From contig JAXMAN010000001.1 in the NCBI GenBank assembly GCA_046350355.1, positions 1,302,001 through 1,366,000 on the forward strand: a DNA stretch of 64,000 bases, written 5' to 3'. The position numbers were made by a program, and so were the translations under genes. Under the pieces are notes generated by a model that was given only the letters and a program-made list of their open reading frames with translations, did not search any database and was not told the DNA's origin. Shown here in pieces: positions 35,073-42,811 of this stretch. Each line of letters begins with the position of its first letter. Position 1 is the first letter of the stretch. This stretch comes from UBA966 sp046350355. GTDB taxonomy: Bacteria; Planctomycetota; Phycisphaerae; Phycisphaerales; SM1A02.

Positions 35073-36248
35073 ATGGATGCTCCGCTTCCGGTCGCGCCGT
35101 TGCTGGTCCTGGGCCTGGTCGTCGTGGGCTTCGCGCTCGCGGCGCCGCTGACGGCGGCGCTCGTGCGCCTGGGCCACCGCGCCGGGGCGCTCGACAGCGC
35201 GGGCGCCGCGGGCCACGCCAAGGAGCTGCGCCGGGTCCCCAACATCGGCGGCGTCGCGATCGTCGCGGCGGTCGCGGTCCCGCTGGCGCTGGCGATGGTC
35301 GCCGCCCTCGTGCTCGGGCAGGACCGGCTGGCGCAGGCCGCGCCCGCGATCGCCTCCAGCGTGCGCCGCCTGCCCGAGGCGCTCCCCGCCGCGGGCGCGA
35401 TCCTGGTGGGCATGCTCTGCCTGCACGCGGTCGGTCTGGTCGACGACCGCCGCGCGCTGCCCGCGCTCCCCAAGCTCGCGGCGCAGCTCGTGGTGGCGCT
35501 GGGCACCGTGCTCGCGGGCGACATCCGCGTGCTGCACTTCATCGACGCCTCCGTCGGCGGGCCGTGGCTGGGGATCGCGCTGAGCGCGCTGTGGATCGTC
35601 GCGCTCGTGAACAGCCTCAACTTCCTGGACAACATGGACGGGCTCTCGGGGGGCACCGGGCTCATCGCCGCCGCCGCGCTCTGCATCGCCGCGACGATCG
35701 CGAAGCAGTGGATGACCGCGGGCATGCTCGCGCTGCTGGCGGGCGCGCTGCTGGGCTTCCTGCTCTTCAACTTCCCCTGGACACGCGGACGCACGGCGCG
35801 CATCTTCATGGGCGACGGCGGGTCGCTGGTCGTGGGCTACCTGCTCGCGACCCTCTCCATGCAGATCGTCTACACGGCGCCGGAGCAGGAGGGGTACGCG
35901 CTGGGCACGCACTGGTACGGCATCTTCACGCCGCTGGTGGTGCTGGCGGTGCCGCTCTACGACACGGGGACGGTCGTGGGGCTGCGGCTGCTGCAGCGGC
36001 GCAGCCCGATGGTGGGGGACCAGCAGCACTTCTCGCACCGGCTGGTGATGCGCGGGCTCTCGCGCCGCGGCGCGGTGCTGCTCATCTGCGCGCTCGCGGG
36101 CGTCTGCGGCGTCGGCGGGCTGCTGCTTGGCACGAGCGCCCCCTGGCAGGCGGCGCTCATCGCGCTGCAGACGGGCATCGTGCTGCTGACGATCGCGGCG
36201 CTCGAGCGCCCGATGCTCGCGCAGATGCAGGCGGACGCGCGGAAATGA
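35073..36248 (+). CDS. undecaprenyl-phosphate sugar-1-phosphate transferase (WecA/MraY superfamily)
   Basis: 391 residues with about ten membrane helices. The polyprenyl-phosphate transferase signature is present: GLVDDRRALPALPKLAAQ, the magnesium motif VNSLNFLDNMDGLSGG and the cytoplasmic RTARIFMGDGGSLVVGY. DNMDG and the absence of MraY-specific blocks place it in the WecA-like group that initiates O-antigen or exopolysaccharide on undecaprenyl phosphate. The stop overlaps the next gene's start (ATGA), and that gene resembles an O-antigen ligase, so a surface glycan operon is likely. Confidence 0.9.
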   Translation: MDAPLPVAPLLVLGLVVVGFALAAPLTAALVRLGHRAGALDSAGAAGHAKELRRVPNIGGVAIVAAVAVPLALAMVAALVLGQDRLAQAAPAIASSVRRLPEALPAAGAILVGMLCLHAVGLVDDRRALPALPKLAAQLVVALGTVLAGDIRVLHFIDASVGGPWLGIALSALWIVALVNSLNFLDNMDGLSGGTGLIAAAALCIAATIAKQWMTAGMLALLAGALLGFLLFNFPWTRGRTARIFMGDGGSLVVGYLLATLSMQIVYTAPEQEGYALGTHWYGIFTPLVVLAVPLYDTGTVVGLRLLQRRSPMVGDQQHFSHRLVMRGLSRRGAVLLICALAGVCGVGGLLLGTSAPWQAALIALQTGIVLLTIAALERPMLAQMQADARK

Positions 36249-38581
36249 CCGGGGACGGCGCGAGTCCCGTGCAGACGCGCGCGCGACGGCGCCTGCGCAG
36301 CGCCGCGGCGGTGGCGATCGCGGGCCTGGCGTGCGTGCGCACGCTGGCGATGCACGCGCCGCTGGCGTGGTTCGACATGGATCCGCTGCTCGCGACGACC
36401 GCCTTCCCCGGGATCACGCCCGCGGTCTCGCTGGCGATGGACGCCGCGATGCTCCTGTGCAGCGCGCTCGTGCTCTCGACGCTGCTGGGCGCGCCGCTGC
36501 GCCGCTGGGCGCTGGCCGCGGTGGTGCTGGCCGTGCTGCCCGCCGGCGCGGTGCTGCTGCACGGCGCGGCCGACGCGGACGATCTGTGGCGCGGCACGCA
36601 GTGGCTGGCGACGGTGGTCGGCGCGGTCGCGCTCGCCGCGGCATGCGCGTGCGACACGCGGTCGCGCACGCTGCGTGCGGCGCTGCTGGGCATCCTGCTG
36701 GGCGCGCTCGCGCCGATGCTGGTGCGCGCGGGCGTGCAGCTTGGCGTCGAGCATCCGGCGACGGTGGCGCACTACCACGCGGAACGCGCGCAGTTCCTGG
36801 CCGCGCGCGGCTGGGCGCCGGACTCGCCGCAGGCGCTCCTGTACGAGCGGCGCCTGGAGCAGCGCGAGGCGAGCGCGTGGTTCGGCCTCGCCAACCTGCT
36901 CTCGAGCTGCTGCGCCGCGGGCGCCATCGCGCTTGCCGCGCTGGCGATCGGCGCGCGGCGGCGGATCGAGTCGGGGACGCTGCTGGTGCTGTGGATCGCC
37001 GCGGCGGGGTGCGCCGCGGTGGTCGCGATCAACGGATCCAAGGGCGCGACCGCGGCGCTCGTGCTCGGCGCGGCCGTGGCGGCGCTCGCCGCGCGGCGCA
37101 CGCTGGGCGCGCGCGGGCTCGCGCGGCTGGCGGTCGCGCTGGTGCTGCTGGCGGCGCTCGCGGTGGTCGCGCGCGGCATGGTCGGCGAGGCCTCGGGCGA
37201 GCGCAGCCTCCTCTTCCGCTGGCACTACCTGCAGGGAGCGATGCGCGCGCTCGCGCAATCGCCGCTCGCGGGCGTCGGTCCCGACAGCTTCTCCGAGGCG
37301 TACCTGCGGCTGCGCCCCGGGCGCGCCCCCGAGGAGATCCAGAGCGCGCACAGCGCGTGGGCCGATTGGCTTGCGGCGCTCGGCGCGGCGGCGGCGGCGT
37401 GGATCGCGCTGCTGCTGGCGGCGGCGTGGGGCGCGGGTCGCGCGGCGGGCGCGGCGTGCGCACGCGCGGCGGCGCCGCTGGACCCGGGCGACGCGGACGA
37501 TCCCGCCGGCGTGCGCGCCGCGTGGATCGCCGCGGGCGTCGTGCTGCTTGCCGCGCTCGCGGGCATCGCCGTGGAGCACGAGTCGCTCGACGCGGTCGGG
37601 CTCGCCACGCGCCTGGGCGGCGCGGCGCTGGGCGCGATGCTCGCGCTCGCGGCGACGACGGCGCTGCTGGCCGCGCCCGGCGCGGCGGCGGCGGGGCTGC
37701 TGGGCGCGGTCGTCGCGCTGCTCTCGCAGGCGCAGATCGAGATGACGCTCTGGCAGCCCGGCAGCGCGGGCTGGATCGCGGCGCTGGTGGCGGTGGCCGC
37801 CGCGCCTGCGGGAGCGTGGGTGCGTGCGCGCGTCGGCGCCGACACGGCGGACGACGCCGCGCCCGCGGACGGCCCGTCGCGCGGCGCACGCGCGCTACTT
37901 GGCCTGGGCGCGGGATTCGTCGCGGCGCTCGCGGGCGTCACGCTGGTGCGCGGCGCGCTTCCCGCGCGCGCCGCGGAGGCCGCGATCGCCGACGCCGCGG
38001 CGCCGCTCGCGCACGCCGGGCAGCTCGATCCCGTCGCGCGCGGCCCGGTGGACGCGGCGCGCGCCGACGCGGCGAACGCGCTCCTGGCGGGACTCGACGC
38101 GCGCACGCCCGCCGACGACCGCTGGTCGCGCCGCACCGAGGTGCTGGGCGTCGGCCTCGACCAGCTTGCCGATGCGATCGCGCAGCAGCCGCGCAGCGTG
38201 GCGCCCGCCGACCGCGCGCTGCGCCGTGCGCAGGCGCTCGCGCTCGCCTCGCTCGCCGTGGACCTGGAGCCCTCGCACCGCGTGCTCGGCGCGGCCGCCT
38301 TCGTCGCGGAGTCGGTGCTTGCGCAGCCCGACGCGGAGGCCGCGCAGCGCGCCGCCGCGCTCGCGCTCCTCGAGCGCGCCGCGCAGGGGACCGTCGAGCG
38401 CAACCCGCGTTCCGTCCGCGGGTGGAGCCGCATCGCCGAGGCCGCCCGCCTGCGCGGCGACGCCGACGCCGCGCGCGCCGCCGCCCGCCGCGCGCTCGAG
38501 GCGGACGCCAGCTACGAGCTCGACCCGCTGCGCCGGCTTCCCGCCGGCGAGCGTGCGACGCTCGAGTCCCTCGCGAAGTGA
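36245..38581 (+). CDS. O-antigen ligase/polymerase-like membrane protein with C-terminal repeat domain
   Basis: 778 residues, very rich in alanine. Many membrane helices fill residues 1-570. The periplasmic loop RWHYLQGAMRALAQSPLAGVGPDSFSEAYLRLRPG, later SAHSAWADWLAALG, is the hallmark of the Wzy_C/O-antigen ligase superfamily, including its conserved loop residues (ends described in part only). A soluble helical region of about 200 residues at the C-terminus resembles TPR repeats (RGWSRIAEAARLRGDADAAR). It could ligate or polymerise glycan made by the upstream transferase. Substrate and the exact reaction are unknown. Confidence 0.82.
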   Translation: MTGDGASPVQTRARRRLRSAAAVAIAGLACVRTLAMHAPLAWFDMDPLLATTAFPGITPAVSLAMDAAMLLCSALVLSTLLGAPLRRWALAAVVLAVLPAGAVLLHGAADADDLWRGTQWLATVVGAVALAAACACDTRSRTLRAALLGILLGALAPMLVRAGVQLGVEHPATVAHYHAERAQFLAARGWAPDSPQALLYERRLEQREASAWFGLANLLSSCCAAGAIALAALAIGARRRIESGTLLVLWIAAAGCAAVVAINGSKGATAALVLGAAVAALAARRTLGARGLARLAVALVLLAALAVVARGMVGEASGERSLLFRWHYLQGAMRALAQSPLAGVGPDSFSEAYLRLRPGRAPEEIQSAHSAWADWLAALGAAAAAWIALLLAAAWGAGRAAGAACARAAAPLDPGDADDPAGVRAAWIAAGVVLLAALAGIAVEHESLDAVGLATRLGGAALGAMLALAATTALLAAPGAAAAGLLGAVVALLSQAQIEMTLWQPGSAGWIAALVAVAAAPAGAWVRARVGADTADDAAPADGPSRGARALLGLGAGFVAALAGVTLVRGALPARAAEAAIADAAAPLAHAGQLDPVARGPVDAARADAANALLAGLDARTPADDRWSRRTEVLGVGLDQLADAIAQQPRSVAPADRALRRAQALALASLAVDLEPSHRVLGAAAFVAESVLAQPDAEAAQRAAALALLERAAQGTVERNPRSVRGWSRIAEAARLRGDADAARAAARRALEADASYELDPLRRLPAGERATLESLAK

Positions 38582-38597
38582 TTTCCGTGCCGCGCCG

Positions 38598-38933
38598 CTA
38601 CCAGGCGCCCAGCAGCTCGCCCGTGCCGCGCTCGTACGCGATCGTCGGGCCCGCGGGGAAGCGCGCGACGCCCTCGGCGCGCAGCCGGGGCGCGTGCTCG
38701 CGCTCGTAGCGCTCGAAGTCCGCGCGCTGCGCGAAGTGGTAGCGCACCTCGACCAGCGTCGTGCCCGCGGGCGTGTCCACGCGCACGAGCTCCGCGTCGA
38801 GCGCGCCTGCGGCGATCACGTCGGCGATGTGCCCGCCGCGCAGCCAGCCCATCCAGCCCTCGGCGACCGAGGGATCGCTGAAACGCACGCGCACCCAGTA
38901 GACGAAGCGTCCCGCGGTCGCTCGGCCGCTCAC
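38598..38933 (-). CDS. small DUF4286-like hypothetical protein
   Basis: 111 residues from GTG 38933, overlapping the dsbD stop (GTGA). The sequence YWVRVRFSDPSVAEGWMGWL followed by VEVRYHFAQRADFERYEREHAPRLR resembles the dimeric ferredoxin-like fold of DUF4286 and antibiotic-biosynthesis monooxygenase-like small proteins. No catalytic residues can be assigned. It is likely translated together with dsbD. Confidence 0.72.
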   Translation of the reverse strand: MSGRATAGRFVYWVRVRFSDPSVAEGWMGWLRGGHIADVIAAGALDAELVRVDTPAGTTLVEVRYHFAQRADFERYEREHAPRLRAEGVARFPAGPTIAYERGTGELLGAW

Positions 38934-40900
38934 GGCGCGCCCCCGGTGCGCGCGCGCGCGACGGCGTCGATCACCTGCGCCGCGGTGTATGCGTCGCTGC
39001 GGAAGACCTCGGTGCCGTTGGGCGCGAAGACCACCAGCAGCGGGATCGTCACGCGGCCCAGCTCGGCGAGCTTCGCCTTGCCGTCGGGGTTGTCGCCGGT
39101 GATGTCCGCCTTCAGCAGCTCGACGCTCGGCTCGCGCAGCACCGCGGCGACCTGGTCGCTCTCGAGCACGGTCTTCTCGAGCGTCTTGCAGTTGATGCAC
39201 CAGTCCGCGGTGAAATCCAGCACCACGACCTGGCCCGACTTCTGCGCCGCGACGAGGCCCGCCGGCGTGTACCGGCTCCAGGGCAGCTTCTCGTAGGTGA
39301 GCACCGGCGGGATCGCCGCGGAGACGCCCGCGATGAAGAGTCCCGCGAGCACGAAGGTCGCGCGCGCCGCGTTCGTGCGCGCGATGCGCACCGTGCGGTA
39401 GACCAGCCACGCGCCCGCCGCGAAGCCGGTCGCACCGACGACCCACCAGTACAGCTTGGAGGGCTCGGCAAGCAGCCCGTTGACGCCCGCGCCGATGAAG
39501 AAGAAGGCGGCAGCGAGGAGCAGCAGCCCCATGACCTGCTTGAGCAGGTCGCTCGCGGGTCCGCTCTTGGGAACGCGCTTGGCCATCTGCGGGAACGCGC
39601 TGAGCACCAGGTAGGGGCTGCCCATGCCCAGGCCGATCGCGAAGAAGACCGCCAGGATCGTGCCCGCGCTCTTGGTCGTGACCGCCCAGCCCGCGGCGGC
39701 GCCCATGAGCGGCGCCGTGCAGGGGGTCGAGAGCACCGCGGTCATCACGCCGAAGATGACGCTGCCGCCGTAGGTCTCGTGCTTGGGCTCGATCGCGTAG
39801 ACCCACTGGGGCAGGCCGATGTTGTAGAAGCCGGCCATGCCGATCGCCATCGCGGCGATGAAGACGCCGACGCCGATGGTGAAGGCGGGGTACTGGAAGA
39901 GCTGGTTCGACTGCTCGAAGCCCTTGACCGAGCTCAGCAGCACGCCCAGCAGCAGCCAGAAGCCCACGACGCCCGCCGTCATCGCCACGCCCAGCATGAA
40001 CGTGCGCTTGCGGTCGCCCGCCGCGGCCGCCGCGAGGCCCATGATCTTGAGCGGCACCACCGGGAGCACGCAGGGGGTGAAGTTCAGGATCGCGCCGCCG
40101 ACGAAGGCGAGCACGAGCATGAGCGGGAAGAAGAAGCCCGCGTCGGGATCCAGCTTGAAGTCGTATCCAAAGAGCGGGAAGTTGATCGGCTTGGACTTCA
40201 CGGCGGGGCCTGCCGCGCCCATCGCCGGGTTGTCCTTGATGCGCCCGAAGACCGTCGGATCGAAGCCCGCGAAGAGCGGGGCGTCCTCCGGACCCACCGC
40301 GGCGCGCTCCGCGCCGATGGGCAGCGTCGCCGTCGCCTCGACGTCGCCAGGTCCCGCGCAGGTGGAGCTGTTGCACGCCTGGAGGCGCGCCTTCACCGAG
40401 ATCGTGATCGCATCCTTCGCATCCGCGCCGACGATGACCGGCAGCAGCGCGACGGTCCGGCCCTCGTAGACGCCGTAGGTCTGCGGCCCGTCCCCGATGT
40501 CCGCCTTCGCGCCGTGGACCGCGGGCCACTGGATGTTGGCGACGGCCGCGGTCGCGCCCGAGGCGGGCGCAACCGTCACCTCCAGATCGAGGTAGATCGC
40601 GCCGTCGAAGCGCGCATACTCCTTCGGGAGCGCCTCGGTCACCGCCTCGCTGGGCCAGATGTGCCAACCGGGTTCGATGTCGAAGACCAGTGCCACCGGC
40701 AGCGTGTCCCCCGGCGCGGCGGTCTTCAGCGCCGGCACCACCTTGAACTTGACGAGCGAGCCCGAGTCCGCCAACTGCGCGTGTGCCGCCGGGACGGCCG
40801 CCAGCGCACCGATCAGGGCGAGCAGGGCCCAGACCCACCGGCGCAGGGCCAGCGGGGCGGAAACCGTGGAAATCGAGTCCGGAGCGTTCAGGGTTGGCAT
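38930..40900 (-). CDS. dsbD: thiol:disulfide interchange protein DsbD
   Basis: 656 residues with all three DsbD parts. A signal peptide precedes an N-terminal periplasmic domain with a cysteine pair (QACNSSTCAG). Eight membrane helices carry the two redox cysteines in FTPCVLPVVPLKIMG and LSTPCTAPLMGAA. The C-terminal thioredoxin domain has WCINCKTLE. The protein should move electrons from cytoplasmic thioredoxin to periplasmic reductases. ATG 40900 (MPTLNAPDS) is chosen because it is the closest start before the signal sequence. A TACGCT hexamer lies 14 nt upstream. It is divergent from nusA. Confidence 0.93.
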   Translation of the reverse strand: MPTLNAPDSISTVSAPLALRRWVWALLALIGALAAVPAAHAQLADSGSLVKFKVVPALKTAAPGDTLPVALVFDIEPGWHIWPSEAVTEALPKEYARFDGAIYLDLEVTVAPASGATAAVANIQWPAVHGAKADIGDGPQTYGVYEGRTVALLPVIVGADAKDAITISVKARLQACNSSTCAGPGDVEATATLPIGAERAAVGPEDAPLFAGFDPTVFGRIKDNPAMGAAGPAVKSKPINFPLFGYDFKLDPDAGFFFPLMLVLAFVGGAILNFTPCVLPVVPLKIMGLAAAAAGDRKRTFMLGVAMTAGVVGFWLLLGVLLSSVKGFEQSNQLFQYPAFTIGVGVFIAAMAIGMAGFYNIGLPQWVYAIEPKHETYGGSVIFGVMTAVLSTPCTAPLMGAAAGWAVTTKSAGTILAVFFAIGLGMGSPYLVLSAFPQMAKRVPKSGPASDLLKQVMGLLLLAAAFFFIGAGVNGLLAEPSKLYWWVVGATGFAAGAWLVYRTVRIARTNAARATFVLAGLFIAGVSAAIPPVLTYEKLPWSRYTPAGLVAAQKSGQVVVLDFTADWCINCKTLEKTVLESDQVAAVLREPSVELLKADITGDNPDGKAKLAELGRVTIPLLVVFAPNGTEVFRSDAYTAAQVIDAVARARTGGAP

Positions 40901-40914
40901 GGGAGGGGTCGGAA

Positions 40915-40920
40915 AGCGTA
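40915..40920 (-). promoter_or_regulatory. putative -10 element for dsbD
   Basis: TACGCT on the minus strand, 14 nt before the ATG at 40900. Confidence 0.35.
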
Positions 40921-41262
40921 TCCGGGGGCCGCGGGCGGCCGCCGGGGTGCTACGCCGCCTGCTACACTCTTGTTTCCCGCTTTTGGCTCCTTCAGGGGTC
41001 CGCAGCGGGGGTTCGAGTCCGTTCCCGTCTCGGTCTTCAGGCGTTCTGGAGACCTTCCGACCGCGAGTCACGCGTGCACCCATGATCGCCACCACGACGA
41101 TCGCCCGCTACGGCAACTGCCGCTTCGTGCCATGACGCCGTCCCGCGTCAAGGCCACGACGGCGGCTCTCGGCGCCCTGCGCGCCGACGGGTGCCGCGCC
41201 CGCTCCGGTTCGAGGTCCCGCTCGGAGGTCGCCCACATGGGTTGACCCCCGGACGCCTGGAA

Positions 41263-41283
41263 GGGCCCCCGCAAGGGGCGCCC
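41263..41283 (+). other. hairpin with GNRA-type loop in the nusA leader
   Basis: Eight base pairs (GGGCCCCC with GGGG and GCCC) with a single bulged C close a GCAA tetraloop. Confidence 0.6.
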
Positions 41284-41292
41284 GGTCCGAGA

Positions 41293-41336
41293 CGGGCCAT
41301 GCGCGACCAGCCGCGCGTGGCCCGCCTTCGTTTTCG
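41293..41336 (+). terminator. possible attenuator hairpin before nusA
   Basis: Thirteen-nt arms (41293-41305 and 41312-41324) pair fully, with one G-U, around a 6-nt loop, and are followed by CCTTCGTTTTCG. The U-tract is imperfect, so this is a candidate intrinsic or Rho/NusA-influenced terminator. It lies about 65 nt before the nusA start. Confidence 0.5.
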
Positions 41337-41391
41337 CCGCCGCTGGTGCGGCACCATCCTGACATCCCGCCATCCAACGCCGAGCACGACC

Positions 41392-42747
41392 ATGAATCCC
41401 GAGACCCTCCGCATCCTGGACTCCATCGCCCGTGACCGCAACATCGACCGCGAGCTGCTGCTGCTCGACCTCGAGGCGGCCATGGTGAGCGCGCTGCGCA
41501 AGCACTTCAACTCGCTCGACACCGAGGAGTTCGGCTGCGAGGTCGACCGCATCACCGGCAAGATCTCCCTCTGGCGCAACGACCCCGAGACGGGCGCGCG
41601 CGAGGAGATCCCGCTCTCGTCGCTGGGCCGCATCCCGGCGCAGACGGCGAAGCAGGTCATGATCCAGAAGTTCCGCGAGGACGAGCGCAACTCGCTCCTC
41701 GAGGAGTTCGGCCGCCGCCAGGGCGAGCTCGTCACGGGCACCGGGCAGCGCTACGAGGGTGGCGCGCTCATCGTGCAGATCGACCGCGCGGAAGGCTTCA
41801 TGCCCCGCAGCGAGCAGATCCCCGGCGAGCAGTTCCAGCCCGGCGACCGCGTGCGCTGCCTGATCCTGGACGTGCGCGACGCGACCAACCAGGTCAAGAT
41901 CGTCCTCTCGCGCAGCCATCCCGACTTCATCCGCAAGCTCTTCGAGGCCGAGGTCCCCGAGGTCGCGGAGCACGTCATCGAGATCAAGGCGATGAGCCGC
42001 GAGCCCGGCTTCCGCACGAAGCTCGCCGTCGCGAGCGTCGACACCAAGGTCGACCCCGTCGGCGCCTGCGTCGGCGTGCGCGGCAGCCGCATCCGCAACA
42101 TCGTCGACGAGCTCGGCGGCGAGAAGATCGACATCGTCCGCTGGAACGAGTCGAGCCAGGTCCTCATCGCCAACGCGCTCAAGCCCGCGGAGGTCGAGGA
42201 GGTCAGCCTGTGCTTCGAGCTCGGCCGCGCCACGATCATCGTGCGCGAGGACCAGCTCTCGCTGGCGATCGGCCGCCGCGGCCAGAACGTCCGCCTGGCC
42301 GCGCGCCTGACGGGCTGGGACATCGACATCCTCACCCCCGCGGAGTTCGACAAGAGCCTCGCGGCGCTCGAGGAGACCGTGCGCGCCATCGACGGCATCG
42401 CCGACGAGATGCTCGACAAGATGGGCGCCCTGGGCCTCATCAGCGTCTTCGACATCGAGGACGTGGGCGAGCAGGTCCTGGAGCAGGAGCTGGGCATGAC
42501 CCCCGAGCTCGCCGCGACCGTCGTCGACGCCTGCCGCGAGCGCGGCAAGATCGTCGCCGCCGAGCAGGCCAAGGCCGCGCAGGAGGAGGAGGCACGCAAG
42601 GCCGCCGAGGGCAGCGCCGCCGACGCGCTCCTGGGCGGAGGCAGCGTGCGCGACACCTTCGTCGAGACCGACGCCGGCGCCGAGAGCGCCGCCGATTCCA
42701 TCCTTGGCGGGCCGGCCGCCGGCCCCGAGGGAAGCGCCCGCCACTGA
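41392..42747 (+). CDS. nusA: transcription termination/antitermination protein NusA
   Basis: 451 residues. The N-terminal polymerase-binding domain covers about 1-100 (LLLDLEAAMVSALRKHF), an S1 domain about 105-175, KH1 about 215-260 (PVGACVGVRGSRIRNIVDEL) and KH2 about 280-330 (LSLAIGRRGQNVRLAARLTG). A short helix-hairpin-helix region and an acidic Ala-rich tail follow; there are no E. coli-type AR repeats. NusA modulates pausing and termination. The usual upstream neighbour rimP is missing, and infB follows after 64 bp. Confidence 0.95.
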   Translation: MNPETLRILDSIARDRNIDRELLLLDLEAAMVSALRKHFNSLDTEEFGCEVDRITGKISLWRNDPETGAREEIPLSSLGRIPAQTAKQVMIQKFREDERNSLLEEFGRRQGELVTGTGQRYEGGALIVQIDRAEGFMPRSEQIPGEQFQPGDRVRCLILDVRDATNQVKIVLSRSHPDFIRKLFEAEVPEVAEHVIEIKAMSREPGFRTKLAVASVDTKVDPVGACVGVRGSRIRNIVDELGGEKIDIVRWNESSQVLIANALKPAEVEEVSLCFELGRATIIVREDQLSLAIGRRGQNVRLAARLTGWDIDILTPAEFDKSLAALEETVRAIDGIADEMLDKMGALGLISVFDIEDVGEQVLEQELGMTPELAATVVDACRERGKIVAAEQAKAAQEEEARKAAEGSAADALLGGGSVRDTFVETDAGAESAADSILGGPAAGPEGSARH

Positions 42748-42811
42748 GCGCGCGCCTCCCGCGGCGCGCGCGTTGCGCGCCTGTCCGACTGCATCGTTTG
42801 AGGAGCAATTC

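Larger units (their letters stand above)
40921..41391 (+). promoter_or_regulatory. long nusA leader region
   Basis: This 471-bp stretch holds no convincing protein gene. TACACT at 40963-40968 is the best plus-strand -10 candidate and would give a leader of about 415 nt. The leader contains GGTTCGAGTCC (41010-41020, tRNA T-loop-like but without a pairing acceptor stem), two short overlapping ATG frames (41082-41135 and 41132-41245) and two strong hairpins listed separately. No Shine-Dalgarno precedes nusA. Confidence 0.45.

Noticed and set aside
41000..41225. tRNA or tmRNA suggested by GGTTCGAGTCC (41010) and GGTTCGAGGTCC (41207)
   Set aside because: The T-stem around the first pairs poorly, no acceptor stem, anticodon arm or CCA end fits, and no tmRNA tag frame ending in a typical Ala tail is present.
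41082..41245. Two short overlapping ATG frames (17 and 37 codons) upstream of nusA
   Set aside because: They have no ribosome-binding site, domain or -10 element at leaderless distance. They could be leader peptides but cannot be supported.
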